A DNA stretch of 64,000 nucleotides from Struthidea cinerea (Eukaryota > Chordata > Aves > Passeriformes > Corcoracidae): contig VZTI01000601.1 of the NCBI GenBank assembly GCA_013397865.1, forward strand, positions 1,148,859-1,212,858. Direction: 5' to 3'. The translations under genes and the position numbers were made by a program. Positions within the stretch are counted from its first letter, which is position 1. Each line of letters opens with the position of its first letter. Shown here one piece after another: positions 24,665-37,030 of this stretch. The notes under the pieces are model-generated. The model was not told where the DNA came from. It was given only the letters and a program-made list of their open reading frames with translations, and ran no database searches.

Positions 24665-24770
24665 CCAGCACAAAGCCCTTCTGGCCTTCAGGAAGTCACT
24701 TCCCGTCACCCTGCCTTGCTCTCCCCATCTCTGGAAAGATGACAACAGCACTGATGGCCACAGCAGGGAA
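24665..24770 (+). repeat. Decayed MIR/CORE-SINE-like element
   Basis: In order: 'AGGAAGTCACTTCCCGTCAC', 'CTGCCTTGCTCTCCCCATCT', 'CTGGAAAGATGACAACAGCA'. These parallel the MIR sequence 'caagtcacttcccctct...gcctcagtttccccatctgtaaaatgggaacaacagta'. The match is clear in order though diverged. Confidence 0.55.
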
Positions 24771-26589
24771 GGCCAGAGGGGAGTTACTTTGGATCCAGGC
24801 AGGCAAGAAACACTAGTTAAATAAAGAGACTGTGCAAACAATAAAGGACAAATACTGCTCTCGGGGAGCCTGGAATGATCCATGGGATTGCCCCAGTATA
24901 CAAAAGGGTGAACTTGGCCATTGCAAAACGTAAGCAGCAGAGAGGGGCTGGGGGAGCCAGGGCAGGGTGAGACTACTCTGTCTCCACACATACCCCACGT
25001 TCTCTGCAGCCTCACAGATGCTCCCGCAGAGGCCTCCAGTCCCAGGCACAGAGGACAGATGACAAGGTGAGTGGCAAGTGGAAGGATGGAGCTTTGCTCC
25101 ACCTGCTTTCACTGTGACACCGACCATTTCCCAGAGGGATGGTGGGACGGAAGGAGGAACAAATATATGTTCCAGCTGCCAAAAATCCCATCCTGAGTCT
25201 CTATCGATCTGCCCTACTTGGCAACTGAAGCTGCAGCCACCGTCTGTGGTGCTTGATCAATAAGACCTGGGCAGACAGGGAGGGAGAGGCCTCTTTATGG
25301 GAAGGAGTGTCTTTATGGGGAAGTATTTTGATTTTTAGAATGAGTGCAAAGTCAAGGAAGAGGAAATACTGGGACTGAAGCCGCACTTTAGTTTGAACTC
25401 ATTTCAAATACCTGCTGAGCCCTTTACACTGGGGACCTGGGGACCTCCCGCCTATGGGAGCTGCCCCAGCCTCGGTCCTCGCTGTCCACCAAGGAGAGCC
25501 TCTCGCCCACCCTGGGTGCTCTCAGTGCAGAGGTGTCAGCTGTAGCGATGGGCTGGTACATCCCTGATGCACAGCACAGCGCCTGTGCCTGGTAATTCTC
25601 CAGGAGCTCCCTACAGATCTTCCCCAGGGACCTGGGGAGAGACAGAGATTCTGCAGCCACGTGAGAAGGAATCGCTGTGCCGCTCAAAGAGCCTCTGGAG
25701 ATGCCTCGAGTCCCCAGGAGGCACTTTGCGATGACTTCTGCAGTGTGGCTCTCACCGGAGCCAGCCAGATGGGAAGGTCTTGGCCTTGGTGGCAATAGCA
25801 TGGCTGATTCAGCAGAGAGGACGGGCTCTGACAGGCCTGCTCACACCATTTCCATCCTGCCTAGTGGGAAGCATCATGCCCTGCCACCCTGCCTCTGCAT
25901 GAAAGGGATCACAGCCTGGTAAGACACAGTGAGCCAGGGCAGGTCATGGATCAGGGAGCCGATGACCACCATTGACCCCTTTTATCCTTCTGTGCCTGGA
26001 GACCCCTTTCTTACATTCAGGTCATGTAGCTGGGCCAAACTACTGAGCCCTGGAGACCAGATGACCTGCTGGAGGAGAGCCCTGTGTTTGACTGCTCTGG
26101 TCACTCTGGCATTTTGCTAATTTTGTGCCCATAACCCCACCAGGAGAACGCAGCAGAGGAGGAAAGGTTTTTTCTAATAGAGAGGGCTGGGTAGGGCCAA
26201 CTCCAGTGGCAGAAGTGCCCCATTTCCAAAGCCAAGAACCAGTGGCAGCTCGTCAGCTCCAATTAGAGCTGGCTGCAAGGGGGACGGTGCATTGGGTGTC
26301 ACCTCCAAATGCCCTTTTGATAGATGGAGGGGGGTGGGGAGAGAATCTGCAGTTGTTCCAACGTTTCTTGCTCAGCAGAACAACTGTTGCAGTCCTTTCA
26401 GTACAAACCCAGCAACTGTTCCCAAAAGCTCAGCCTCCTCAGCTCCTGTCCTTAAAAAAACCCCACCAACCAATCTCCAAAATGACGGCTTCTGAGTCAG
26501 GGCAAAAATGTTATTAACAAAAACATCACTCAGGGGTGGGACACCTGCTCCCTGACAAGCAACTGGCCTGGCTGCCCATGGTTAGAGTA
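24771..26589. other. Non-genic sequence, nothing recognised
   Basis: No gene, RNA or clear mobile element. Open frames reach about 195 codons (24515-25102, minus, partly in the preceding interval) without domain features. Confidence 0.5.
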
Positions 26590-27190
26590 TTACATCAGAC
26601 CCCAAAAAGAGAAAGGAAAGGGAGGGAGAAGGGGAGAGTGGAAAAGAACAGACAGAGGGAGGATGACAGCAGAAGGGAGTAACAAAGACAAAGAAGAGCA
26701 GGAGAGGGGAAACACAGAAAGAAAAGAGCAAGTGAGAGCGTATGTGAGAGACAGAGCAGGAGAGAGCGGGAGCGTGGGGGGGAGCAGGGAAGTGTGCGGG
26801 AAGTGGCAGTGTGTGTGCAATAAAGTGTGGGAGTGCATATGTGTGAGAGACTGCGAGCGTGTGCATATGGCAGAAACCAGCTAAGAGGAGGAAGAGAAGA
26901 GTAAGGAAGGGTGAATGATGCCATGAAAAGCAAAACATTTTGGAAAAGTGTAACAAGAAAATAGGGAGGAACAGAGAAACAAAAGCTAAAGTGAAGGACA
27001 TTGAACAAATGAGTCTGGTGAAGCAAGAGAGCAAAGATAAGAGCAGGGAGGGAGAGATGGGAAGTGAAGGTGGGGGCACTTGGGATGGGGCAGAGCCAGG
27101 GTGAGGATCAGGAAGAGAGAGGAAAGGGAGAAGAGGGCAGAAGAGAATAGAGGATTAAAAGAAACAAACAGGGGTGAGGGAGAGAAAGAT
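26590..27190 (+). repeat. Long purine-rich tract
   Basis: About 600 bases in which the plus strand is overwhelmingly A and G (GGAAAGGGAGGGAGAAGGGG and similar). It is interrupted at 26740-26880 by GTGTGTG/GAGAGCG words. Long frames on the minus strand (up to 165 codons, rich in Ser, Leu, Phe and Pro) are by-products of the pyrimidine-rich complement. Such tracts can form triplexes or resist nucleosomes. Confidence 0.65.
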
Positions 27191-30100
27191 GTCTATTAAA
27201 AACCTCAGTGCATAACACAAAATGTCAGGGTTTATAGCTTCATTCTTGGCATTGCTGGTACTGAGAACCCCACACAGAAATGTCACTGCTTGTCATGTTT
27301 AATCACCTGCTATTTGTTAACACCTTCGCTGCAAGGAGTCTGCCCCTCACCCCTTGCCGGCTCTCCTTTTGGAGAATAAACTGGGAAAACATGCCTCTGC
27401 CTTGCAGTTCTCACAGGACAGTTTCAGCTGCACCCCAAGCTGGGCAGGGGAGGCCGGGCAGGGCCAGCACTCTGGGCATGGTTGTTTGACTTCCAGATGG
27501 GGCTTTTGGCACAGGGCAGGGCTTCTGCAGGAGCAGGGTAACACATCAGGGAGCAGATGAATAGGACAGAGGATGCTCCAGGGAGTGTGGGATGATGCTG
27601 GGAGTAGAGGGAGCAGGTGAGTGAGGCGGGTTTGGAGGGACAGTGACTTCAGGGAAGAGTAAGACATAGGAGTGAGAGGGGAAGGCTCAGCTAATAAAAT
27701 CAAGGTGCACAGGGCAGGGAGGAGCAGAGTACTGGGCCCTTCTCCTGCTGAAACAACCCCTATGCTCCCATCCCATTCATGTCCCGTGCTGAAAAAACCC
27801 CTGAAATTCATGCAAGTCTGGAATTCTCCAATCTGTTTGCTTGAGCAGCAACTGTCACATAAAAGCAAACATCCGAAGCTATTAAATGTACAGTTACAGT
27901 TCCTTGCTCTGGCATCTGCGCTGGTGACTTTGCTCCAGTTCCTCCCAAAGCCTTGGACTGATGGTTTTCCCCTGTGTCAGGCACTTGTGCCCCCACTGTC
28001 TGCACTTCCCACCCAGCCACATACTGTCTGTCTGACATCACATTGCACTGCTAGTGAATTTATTTTGAGGTCATCACTAGACAAGACTTTCCCCTACTAT
28101 TTTATGCACTCCAACTGGAAAGAAATCAAAAAACACTCCCCTCCATACAGTAGAGCTCTCCCATAGAAGCAGTGAAGATGAAAATCTTACTCTACAATTT
28201 TCAGGCTTATGGAAAGAAACTGACCCCCCCCACCTAAATGAACTAAAATTTAAAGATGTGTATATGAGGACCATTAGTGCAGCTATTCAGATTTAACCAA
28301 AGAATGGTGATCAGCCCTGTTTCAACACAAATGAGGGCTCAGCTTCAGCACAATCCTTGCCCCACACTCTGAACTGCTTTGTCAGTGTGCAGCATTTTGG
28401 AAGTGCTGATGCCACTGAAGTCAGACTTCCCCTCTTGAAAATGTAAAGAATTTGGGGAGTCAAAGAAATGAGAACAGAATGAGCTGTAAGGGGAGCCTAT
28501 GTGCATTTAAACTTTTTTCATGCATTCAAACAACAAAAAAAGTAACAGAAGCCACTGGCTTCCTGAAGAGCACAGGGGTTTCTGCTCCAGCCCCCCTGAC
28601 TGCTGGGTGCCAGGTCCTTGTATGCCCAGATCCCTCCATGGAAACGGCACCAGAGCCAAGGACTGCAGGAGGGGCTTCCTGGAGCTGGTGTCATCCAGAT
28701 ACTAAGGACATGCTAGAAGAATACGAGCCTGCAGAAACTTGGTCCTCATCTCTCTCCAATCCCTACAATACAATTTTAAAATCCAGTTTAGATCCTCCAG
28801 GACTAGATGTGGGACTGAAGTAAAAACTGTCAAGCCCAAACCAGGCAGTTCTGGAAGGCCAAGCTCCAGAGCATGCTTGGACCTCACACCTTCATCTCTG
28901 GTAGTGACAGCAGAGTGTTTCTACTCAAATTTTCTTCCTCGCAACAGTGTTTTGTTGGTCTTTGCTGACTGACAACCTCATTAGTTTTCAAAAGCGTCTC
29001 CATCTCAATCTCAAACACCTGAGGAACTCCAAGGATGGTTGGGAAACATCCTGCACTGCTGCTCCTGTCCGCTCCTGCGCTGAGAACAGAGGCTTTGCTC
29101 CATCCAGCACCTTCTCCAGATACCCAGAGCCCCCCAAGAATTCCACAAATAAATTCAAGCCCAGCTTCTGTGCCCAAAGAGAACTGGGCTGACACATGAG
29201 CCCAGCCAGTGATTGCTGCTTCCTGCACGAGGAGGGCTCAGCCCAGAACCTGAGGAAAGTGGGTTCTGCCCCTGCCCTGAAGGGCCAGCACAAGCTCCAG
29301 GAGCCACCCCAGGTCCTATTCTGGGAATGGGAACAGTACACAGAAAGGCCTCCCCCTGGCCTTTTGCCAAGGATAAAATTCACCCTTCTGAACACAGGCC
29401 AAGATGATCTAAAGTGACTACTGACTTTGTCGCCCAACTTGAGTCACCTTAAATGGGCCTATTTTTCAAAGTGTCAGTGCTCAGCGCAACTTAGAATCGG
29501 GCTCTTTAAGATGCCTAATACGACAGGTCCAGTCACTGCTGTAACAAGAAAGACCATTATTCCTCTCCTGTGTGACTTCTTCCAGTCTGGCCAAGCCTTT
29601 TATCTTTTTCCTCTCCCCTCCCTTCTCCTTGTTCTTTTCTTTTTCAGCTTTTTATGAATTTCTGTCAGCTTTCCTCCCTCTCCCCCCACTCAAGGTCATG
29701 CAGCTCATTTCCACGTTGAACATTTACTCAGCAAGCCAGGTCCTTTCACAGGCTCTCACCACAAATATGCTTTCTGATAAAGTCTGGAGAAAAGAAACTG
29801 TAAAACCCAAAACAATGTCAGAAATAAATAAAAAAATCCTACCAGGGCAAAACGGGGCTGTAACAGGGCAGACTCTTTCAACAGAGAGAGCTAGCAGGTA
29901 AAACACCCCGTTTCCCTGCAGTTCTCTATTTTCTTGCTCTCCTTTATAGTTTGCTTTTCTGAATATTTCTGTTTTGCTGTCAGTGCTGTGCCACCTATAT
30001 GAGAGGGACTGTTATATTTAACCTCTTTTCATCCACAGTGAAACCCACCCTTATTCACAGGTCAGAACCCTCTCAGCCCGTGGGCACTTGCTCCTTCATG

Positions 30101-31889
30101 GCAGCGACCTGCCACCTCAAACCCATTTGGAGCAGGGGAGATTCCAGCTACACAGTTTGCTTTGTTCTCCTAAGGCCATTACTTGTAAGCAGCTAGCACA
30201 AAGCATGAGGGTTTGTACCCACCCTGGGTAATACACAGCACAACACGGTGTGGCCAGAGACCACACAAGGGAGGGTCAAACCCCTCTCCCCACTCTCGGG
30301 AACAGAAGAGGCCCTTCACATCAGTGTGGTAAGAGGGAATGGGTCCTGGAGAATCATTTTCATACTTAATTACCAAGTCAGCTCCCTGACCAATCCTACA
30401 GATTGTCTGAAATGAAAAGCAGCTTCACGAAGTCCACATTCTCCAGTCCAGGGCAGGTCTCCAGAGAGTCCAGCCATCCTCACTGCTCTGAGATGCTGCA
30501 ATTTTGATAAACCTCCAACTCCAAAGAAACAAAACTTGTCTAACACAGCATAACTTTGAAAATCCAAGCCTCAGGCTTGAAGTGTCCAAGGAAGTTTTAA
30601 AATTATTTGTTAGTGACATCATTTTAATCTCCATTCAAACATCAGAGGCAGCTACTAGCCCTCACATGAAAGGCAGGTATTAGAAGTTTCAATTCCCTCA
30701 CTTAACATCTCATCATTTAAGATCCAATGCTGCTTGGCCTCCATGGCCAGTGAGAAATGATAGGGAAAAGTAACTTTGCTGGCTTTTGCAGTCAGGTCAT
30801 GGTTTTACACCCCAGAGTACATCTAGCCCAAAATTTCCCAAAGGAAGAGAGGCCACCATCTCCTTGCTGGCCAAGTTGGTTTTGGGATAACAAGCATATG
30901 GTATCAAAAGGCTCCCACCTTCCAAGAGCTCTGAGGGGATCCCTGAGGAGCACTGCCTGGAGGGAAGTGAGCTGAAAAGAGTTCTCTTCTTTCTCTTGAG
31001 ACACTAGGGCTCTGCCTTCTCCTCACTCCAGAGTTGCTGCTTTAGGTTGCTTCATGTTGCTACTTTCCTTTTAGGAGCCCACAGTGAAAAGCCAGAAATC
31101 TGGGGATTCCTCCTAGCAGGAGAGAGGTAATTCCCAGCAATGCTGCCTCCCCTCCACAGCTCTCCCCTGATTTCTACCTATAGCCTAAAAGGCATCCCCC
31201 ACTGCTCCCAGGTGAGCAGCTCCCACCCACTCCCCAGCCCACAGTCACTGCTGGCAGTGGCTGCTGCGGAGCAGAGACCTGGCTATCCTGTTTCCATGGA
31301 ATCTGACCTTCTCCTGGAGGCTGCAGAAATACAGCCTTCCATAACAGGTATTTCTACCTGGGAAAGCCTCAAACCAGTGTCACAGTACTCTAGGTTGTGC
31401 TGGCTCAGGTAGCTGGCTGTGCATACCTCGGTGTAGCACGTGGAACAGTCAGTTCTACTTTAGGAACTGTGCAGAGCCATGGCTCTGCAGGGGAGCAGCG
31501 CAGCCACACCAGCAAGAGCAGGTACCTTGGCAAGTGCCACGGTACAGCTGTTACAGTGACAAACATTGGGTCCACCAGCATCACCAGAACTAAACAGAAA
31601 CAGCAAGTTACAAATTTTGCCAGACAGTCACAGCTCTGTAAGAAAATACAGTAAAAAATACACTCCGATTTCGAGTGCTTTTGTCCGCTTGCAACTCTGC
31701 CTTAGCAGCACAGCAGTGGGGAGAGCAGCACACTGGTGGCAGTAACACAGTCCTGAGTGTCAGCAGACTCCAACAGAGCAGGGTGGAATGCTGTAGGACA
31801 CTTTGTTGGCAGTGAGGCCCCTGCAGAGGTTGGGCACTGAGCCGGGTGTCACCACACTGTGCACAGGCTCTTGTGACCCTTCTGTCTCC
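27191..31889. other. Non-genic sequence, nothing recognised
   Basis: About 4.7 kb without a recognisable gene. Open frames up to about 170 codons appear on both strands without domains. The pyrimidine-rich stretch at 29570-29690 contains acceptor-like CTTTTTCAG at 29639-29647 but no matching exon. AT-rich sequence at 30590-30640 has no clear motif pattern. Confidence 0.5.
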
Positions 31890-32085
31890 CTGGCACGGCC
31901 CGTCTCGTCTCACTGAGTGCTGCTCGCCCTCCCTCCCTCCCAATGCGCACATGGCTTTAATGTTTTTATTACCTGTTTGACTCGCTGCCTTATTGCTTCT
32001 CCTCTTAATGGGGCTGTAACCGTGGAAACGAGGAATAAACGGCCACCAGAAAATGAGATGATTAAACAGGTCACCCTGGCAAAAC
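31890..32085. promoter_or_regulatory. Candidate conserved non-coding element with X-box
   Basis: The segment TGGCTTTAATGTTTTTATTA through GATGATTAAACAGGTCACCC is AT-rich, non-repetitive and free of a sustained open frame. It includes GTAACCGTGGAAAC at 32016-32029, an X-box-like pair of half-sites, and AGGTCACC, a nuclear-receptor-type word, at about 32069-32076. Enhancer identity is inferred from texture. Confidence 0.4.
32016..32029 (+). promoter_or_regulatory. RFX X-box-like motif
   Basis: GTAACCGTGGAAAC: left half GTAACC fits GTNRCC exactly, spacer GT, right half GGAAAC is one base from RGYAAC. Same architecture as the motifs at 10965 and 51190. Confidence 0.4.
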
Positions 32086-33194
32086 AAACTCTGTGTTCAC
32101 ACAGCCCAGGCTGTGTGTGCAGTTTCTGTCCAGGGAAATGCGGGTGGGAGAGAGTGGAAGGGCTGGACCAGGCTCCTGGAAGGAGCACACCAGGGAGAGG
32201 TGCCTCCTCTGAGAAGTGTGGTCTCTGCCCAGGAGGGACGGTTCTGTGAGCCTCCCAGCAAAGACACGCAGAAAACAGCAAGATTTGCTGAGGGAAGATG
32301 GAAAACAGCGAGGACAAGACACATTCATGTAACTGGGGAAAAAACAGCAACTATGAAGAGTATAAATAGGCTGGACTGAAAACAAAACTCAAGTCTGAGA
32401 CAAGTTGGTATCCTCTGTTGTCCCCGTCCCTGGCATTACCCATGCCTCGTGGCAACTCCCAAGGGAGCATAGAGGCTGCTCTGCTTGCAGTTCTCCAGGT
32501 CCGTGGGACACAGCTCCACCACTCTCCACGTCCCTGCTGAACGGCCAAGCTGCGCTGGTGCTGCCCTGGCAAAGGCGCGGCACTGTCCAGTTAAGCACGG
32601 CCAGGACCACAAGGAATGGAGGATCTCATGCAGCCCAAACTTGGCTTTCCCAGAGCCAGCTGCGGCCTCTGTGCTCACAGCTTCTTTTCTGAAGCCATGT
32701 GGCTGGGAGGAAAGGGAAAGGACCATGACAGCCAGGAGGAAATGACCACAGCCTGGGCTGGTGTACAGGCCTGAGCAGGTCACCTCCACCACAGTCTCCT
32801 CATGCCAGGGAGCGACGGCTGGTCCACACCAGCAAGACAAGGAGAAGGTGGGGGGGTCCATGTGTTTCCATGCCCCGCTGGGTGCTAACATCTGAATGAG
32901 ATCCCTCAGTCAAGCTGAGAGGTTCAGACCAAATGAGTTTCAGACCAAAATGTTGTTGAAAACAAAAATAAAACCCCAAAATATGCACACCGCAATCAAA
33001 AAAGCACAATCACAAACCAACATTCAAAGCAGCGAGGATCCTGCCAGAATCCCCATCCTGTCCCAACCTGTCCAGACCCAGACTCACTGGGTGCTGGCAG
33101 TCTGGGAAGAGCAGACTTACTCCACCAAGAGCAACAAATTCAGCAGAAGAAATTGGAATGGCAGAGCTTGGCGAGGTAAAGATGTGAGACAACT
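32086..33194. other. Non-genic sequence, nothing recognised
   Basis: No gene is supported. Overlapping open frames up to 151 codons lie on both strands around 32436-32891 with no domain. Short A-rich runs are at 32960-33015. Confidence 0.5.
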
Positions 33195-33400
33195 GCTTGG
33201 AGCACACAGGCGAGTGGTTGTGCTTTCTTTTAAAAAAACCAGCAGGTGGTTTATTAAAAGGGCCCTATTCTTTAGGGTAATTTGAGCCATATTTCATTGT
33301 TTGATAGAAAAATCCTAATATTCATGACCTCCTTTAACTGGAAGAAGTTTGCTCGTCTGAATATCAGCCCACAGACAAATGGGAAAATAAAAAATAGAGT
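33195..33400. promoter_or_regulatory. Candidate conserved non-coding element
   Basis: AT-rich, complex sequence including GGTGGTTTATTAAAAGGGCC, TTTGAGCCATATTTCATTGT and AATCCTAATATTCATGACCT. No repeat or sustained reading frame. Texture matches the other candidate elements. Confidence 0.4.
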
Positions 33401-33625
33401 AAGACAATGGAGGGGGGTGGGGGGGAAGGAAAGGGAAAGCAAGACAGAATCAGAGACAGAATGGAAGTCCAGGAGAGTGACAAAGAGTGACAGGTCTGTG
33501 GGAATATGGAAAGGAAGGAGGACATAAAGGAAAGCTATTTAGTAAGATAGTGCAGCATAAAAAAAGGCTGTGAAAAGCAAGAGTGAGTGACAGAAAACCC
33601 AGCAAGAGCGAGCAAAGGAGCTTTC
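33400..33625 (+). repeat. Purine-rich tract
   Basis: The plus strand is mostly A and G, starting with the G-run GGAGGGGGGTGGGGGGGAAG at about 33409-33428 and continuing with GAGTGACAAAGAGTGACAGG words to 33620. The G-run at its start could form a G-quadruplex. Confidence 0.6.
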
Positions 33626-34864
33626 CCTTAAAGTTTCCAAGTGCATGGATCAACTTTGCAGAACTGGGATTCTTATCCTACTGAGTTTCAGTTAAAAATA
33701 TTCATATGCAGTTGAGAAGAAAAATCAGACCCCCCCCCTTCCCCAGCCTCTCTCCCCTCACCCTCTTCCAATCCGGTCCTCCTCTGCTAACATCTGCTGC
33801 CTGCCTTCAGGACATGCAGATGGTAATTACTCCAGGAGCAGCTTCCTCTCCTTTCCCTGCTTGTCAAAGGCCACTTGAAAGAGAGCTTCGAGCCATGAAA
33901 AGGTACCACACACACCTTCACACCACATGGCCAGGAGAAGGGCATGTGGGAGCCAGGGCCACGCCCAGAGAACTTGATAACACAGGGTGGGAGGTGGGTA
34001 GGTGAAAAGATGAAGACATTTGTCTACAACACACACCAACAAAACACCCACCTGGCCCAAAGATGGGGGGCCTGGGGAGAAGTTGGCTTGAGATGTGGAA
34101 CTGCTCATGCTCCTCCAGACAGGGGAAGGGGTGCTGGAGGAGAGGTGTGCTGGGGAAGCACAGGCAGCAGGAAGAGGAGGAGGGGGAGGAGGAGGGCTGC
34201 CCTGGGCGAGGCAGCTCAGGGAGTGGATTCATACAGGCATGGAGCTGGCAAACATCAGGCGGAGAGGTGGAGCTGCTTTAATGAGAAGATGCTTCTATGA
34301 CTCAGGCCTCAAAGGGATTGGTACTTTATTATTTTATTTTTCCATAATAAATTATGCCCTGGGATGCCAGGTCCTGCCGGGTTTTTCTGGAAATACCAGA
34401 CAAAAGCTGGTGTTGCTACCTGGCTTTTGACAGTTTCCCATGTATGGAAGCTGAAAGTTCCTAGTTCTTCCTCTGCTCTGCCCTGGCCCATCCAGTTTTG
34501 GGAGCAGGGCTGACACCACTGCACCATTCCAACAGAACAGCCCAGCTGGAGCTCTTCACCTCCCAGCCCAGGTCCTGGAGAGGCCCCCTTGCAGGTCCAT
34601 GACAACCCACCCTGGACCCACGGCTGCTCCCAGCCCATGGCGCTACGGCTGCTGGGATGCCGAAGGTGCCATGGGGCAGATGGGAGCAGGAGCTCCCAGG
34701 AAGCTCCCGGAAAGTGGGAGCGGGCTCAGCTCTCCCACACCCCAGGCACCCCACCCCGGCTGGAGGGAGGAGCGCTCCTGCCCGACCCCCCACACCCATC
34801 CATGGACAGCAGCCAGGCCTCATTCACTTATCTCCATCCCTGAGAACCCAGCCCTGGCTCTGGG
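33626..34864. other. Non-genic sequence, nothing recognised
   Basis: No gene. A C run is at 33731-33740. A short AT-rich patch at 34320-34352 (TTATTATTTTATTTTTCCAT) stands out. Open frames of 70-120 codons overlap in several phases. Confidence 0.5.
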
Positions 34865-34915
34865 CTGCACAAGGGAGTATGATTATGCCCACTTTATAGA
34901 TTAGGAGTTATTCAT
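34865..34915 (-). repeat. Possible MIR/CORE-SINE remnant
   Basis: TATGATTATGCCCACTTTAT followed by AGATTAGGAG parallels the MIR reverse-complement segment 'attatccccattttacagatgagga'. Only about 35 bases match, so the call is tentative. Confidence 0.35.
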
Positions 34916-35018
34916 CCTACACCAAATCCTCAGACTCTGCCATGTCTCACAGACTTGTTCTGGAGCTCTTTGTTAGATTTAGGCTGAACTTGGCCCTAGT
35001 TCAGCTCAGAAACTTGTG

Positions 35019-35243
35019 TTACAAAAATCCCCTGTACAGCCACCTGTCTGAGGCTGTGGACCAAGCTGACGCCAAGGCCACTGCTCCCCCCAGCAGCAGG
35101 AACAGTGGGGGTTTCACTGCAGAGTGGTGGGAGCACAGAGACATCCAACATGCAGGGCAGAGACCATACTGGTGTTCTCTTGCTGCCAAGAAAGATACAC
35201 TCATGGCAACGATGATGCAAGTGCACAGAACCAGAGTGTTCAT
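35019..35243 (-). CDS. Doubtful small ORF with signal-peptide-like start
   Basis: A 74-codon frame on the minus strand starts at an ATG in a very good translation-start context (GCCACAATG). It begins with about 20 hydrophobic residues (MNTLVLCTCIIVAMSVSFLA) that look like a signal peptide or membrane anchor. The middle has several Cys, and a second hydrophobic patch lies near residues 47-60. The same frame is open further upstream to 35360, so this start is chosen only for its context and hydrophobic N-terminus. I recognise no family. Chance is the default explanation. Confidence 0.12.
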   Translation of the reverse strand: MNTLVLCTCIIVAMSVSFLAAREHQYGLCPACWMSLCSHHSAVKPPLFLLLGGAVALASAWSTASDRWLYRGFL

Positions 35244-35360
35244 TGTGGCAATGTCTTGAGAGAGCAACCTGGGGAACATGAAGTTCACCACACCACCAAC
35301 ACAGGGCACGTGAGTGTCTGGGAGCGTGGAGGTGGGTGAGCGTCTGGGGCAGATATGCAT

Positions 35361-36799
35361 GTTCAGGACAGGGTGACGGGGATGTAGGTGTTGGGTGTGG
35401 GGGACACCTCCAGAAATGCTCCAGCAGATCTCGGTGTTTTTACTGATTTCACAAGAGAGGCTCTGCTAAAATGTCACCTTTCCAAAGCAAAACATGAGCA
35501 TGTTGGTGAATCATTATTTCACACCCCAAAACCAGGAATGAGTGGCAAAGCTCTCTAGTGAGGCACCAAATCCTCAGGGGATTGTCATAAAATGCACCCA
35601 GTGACCTTAGTCTTCCCATCCTTTTCCCTTGTATCTCCTGTTCTCCACCCTTTGCTTTCTCTTGCCAACCTACATGGGTTGTTCAGCTTTTATTCCAAGC
35701 ATGAAACTGCCTTAGGACTGGAAGCTTTAAGCAGTTTCCCAGCCTCCAGAAATTTTCTGGTTTTGTTTCTCCATAGCAGAGCAAACAATTGCTTTGGTAC
35801 CTAGCCACCGCACCTAACTCCCAAATGCAACGAGAACTTGGAATTCTTTGGGAAACTTATACAAGAACATATTTTACATGAGTGAAACGCATGTTTTTTG
35901 TTCACTGTAACTATTTCTTCCTGAAAGGACTTGACAAACTGTTTTATTTTCTGAAATCACCACATGAAGAAAGATGGAAAGTCCCTTGAGAAAGGGATGA
36001 AGACTGGTGCCAGGTTAACGCACTGGAAAGAGATGTTGACAGCTGGACTCAGCCTCTGAGAGCTCTACGGATGGGCAAGAAGGGGCTCTGCAGTTTGGGT
36101 GAGGGAAAAGCATAACCATCCCTTCTCCGAAACACACTCCATTCTGCAGATAAAGCCTGTGCTTACACGGAACAGCAGTCTAGCCCCTCACCTGTGATCA
36201 GTTTTACTGCCTGTTCCAACCAGCAGCTCCTGCCAGGGACCAGGAGCCCACCCACAAGAGCTGCACAAAGGAGATGAAGCCCCAGGGCACCAATCCCAGC
36301 TGTAGCGCTGCTCTGTGACCATCTGTCAGCCCAAAGATGGGCCCTGTCCAGAGAAGCTTTGTGTAGCCCCTGGGCTTTGCCCATCCAGGGACTGCCCTGT
36401 CACCCTGCCACATCCACCCTCTTGCAGCACCACAGTGACCTGGCCCAGCCCTTCACCCACCCGTGCCCATCCAGCACCTGAGCACTGCACACCTTCTGCA
36501 TCCTCAACCCAGCCCCTCCCAGCTGCTGTTCCAGCCTGTGGGTCACTGGTCAAGCAGGAATGGGGATTAGAAACCAGCAAGGGGTTTCTTTGTCACCAAT
36601 TTCTGCCTCCATCTCCCCTGCAAGCCTTCAGAGAGGAAACAGGGAGCAACAAGGTCCTGGTCCAAGGGGCTCTCAATCCTCGAAATGGATTTTACCTGTC
36701 TCTGAAAGCTGCCTCCATCTCTCACCCCCCACTGCTTTCTCCCTAGGGAAATCAGCCTAAAAGGGGCTAATGGAACAATGTCCCTCTCTCTCCCCCCTC
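35361..36799. other. Non-genic sequence, nothing recognised
   Basis: No gene or repeat recognised. A C/T-rich stretch lies at 36780-36822. Open frames up to about 143 codons (36315-36746 plus) are Pro/Ser-rich and overlap minus-strand frames. Confidence 0.5.
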
Positions 36800-37030
36800 T
36801 CATTTTCTCTCTTTTTTTTATTAGCATTTGTGGAATTTATTCCCAAACTCTCCTAATCTTTCGTACACAACCATTTGATTTGCATAACCCAGCCCCCTCT
36901 CATAAAAACTGGCTGCTAGTTTAATTAAAAAATGTAAATTTGCTGTCATCTCGGGGCCTAGTGAATTAGGACGACATCGGCATTTTTTATTGCTGAAGAC
37001 GTCCAAATTGATCCAGTCCGCATTGAACCG
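36800..37030. promoter_or_regulatory. Candidate conserved non-coding element with POU octamer
   Basis: Highly complex AT-rich DNA: TTAGCATTTGTGGAATTTAT, a perfect octamer ATTTGCAT at 36878-36885 (bound by POU-domain factors), GTTTAATTAAAAAATGTAAA, and GTGAATTAGGACGACATCGG. It keeps isolated CpGs within AT-rich sequence, a pattern often seen in long-conserved elements. No reading frame is preserved. Enhancer function is inferred. Confidence 0.45.

Noticed and set aside
26582..27079. 165-codon minus-strand frame rich in Ser, Leu and Phe, resembling membrane segments
   Set aside because: It is the complement of a purine-rich tract; CT-rich DNA yields hydrophobic-looking codons without stops.
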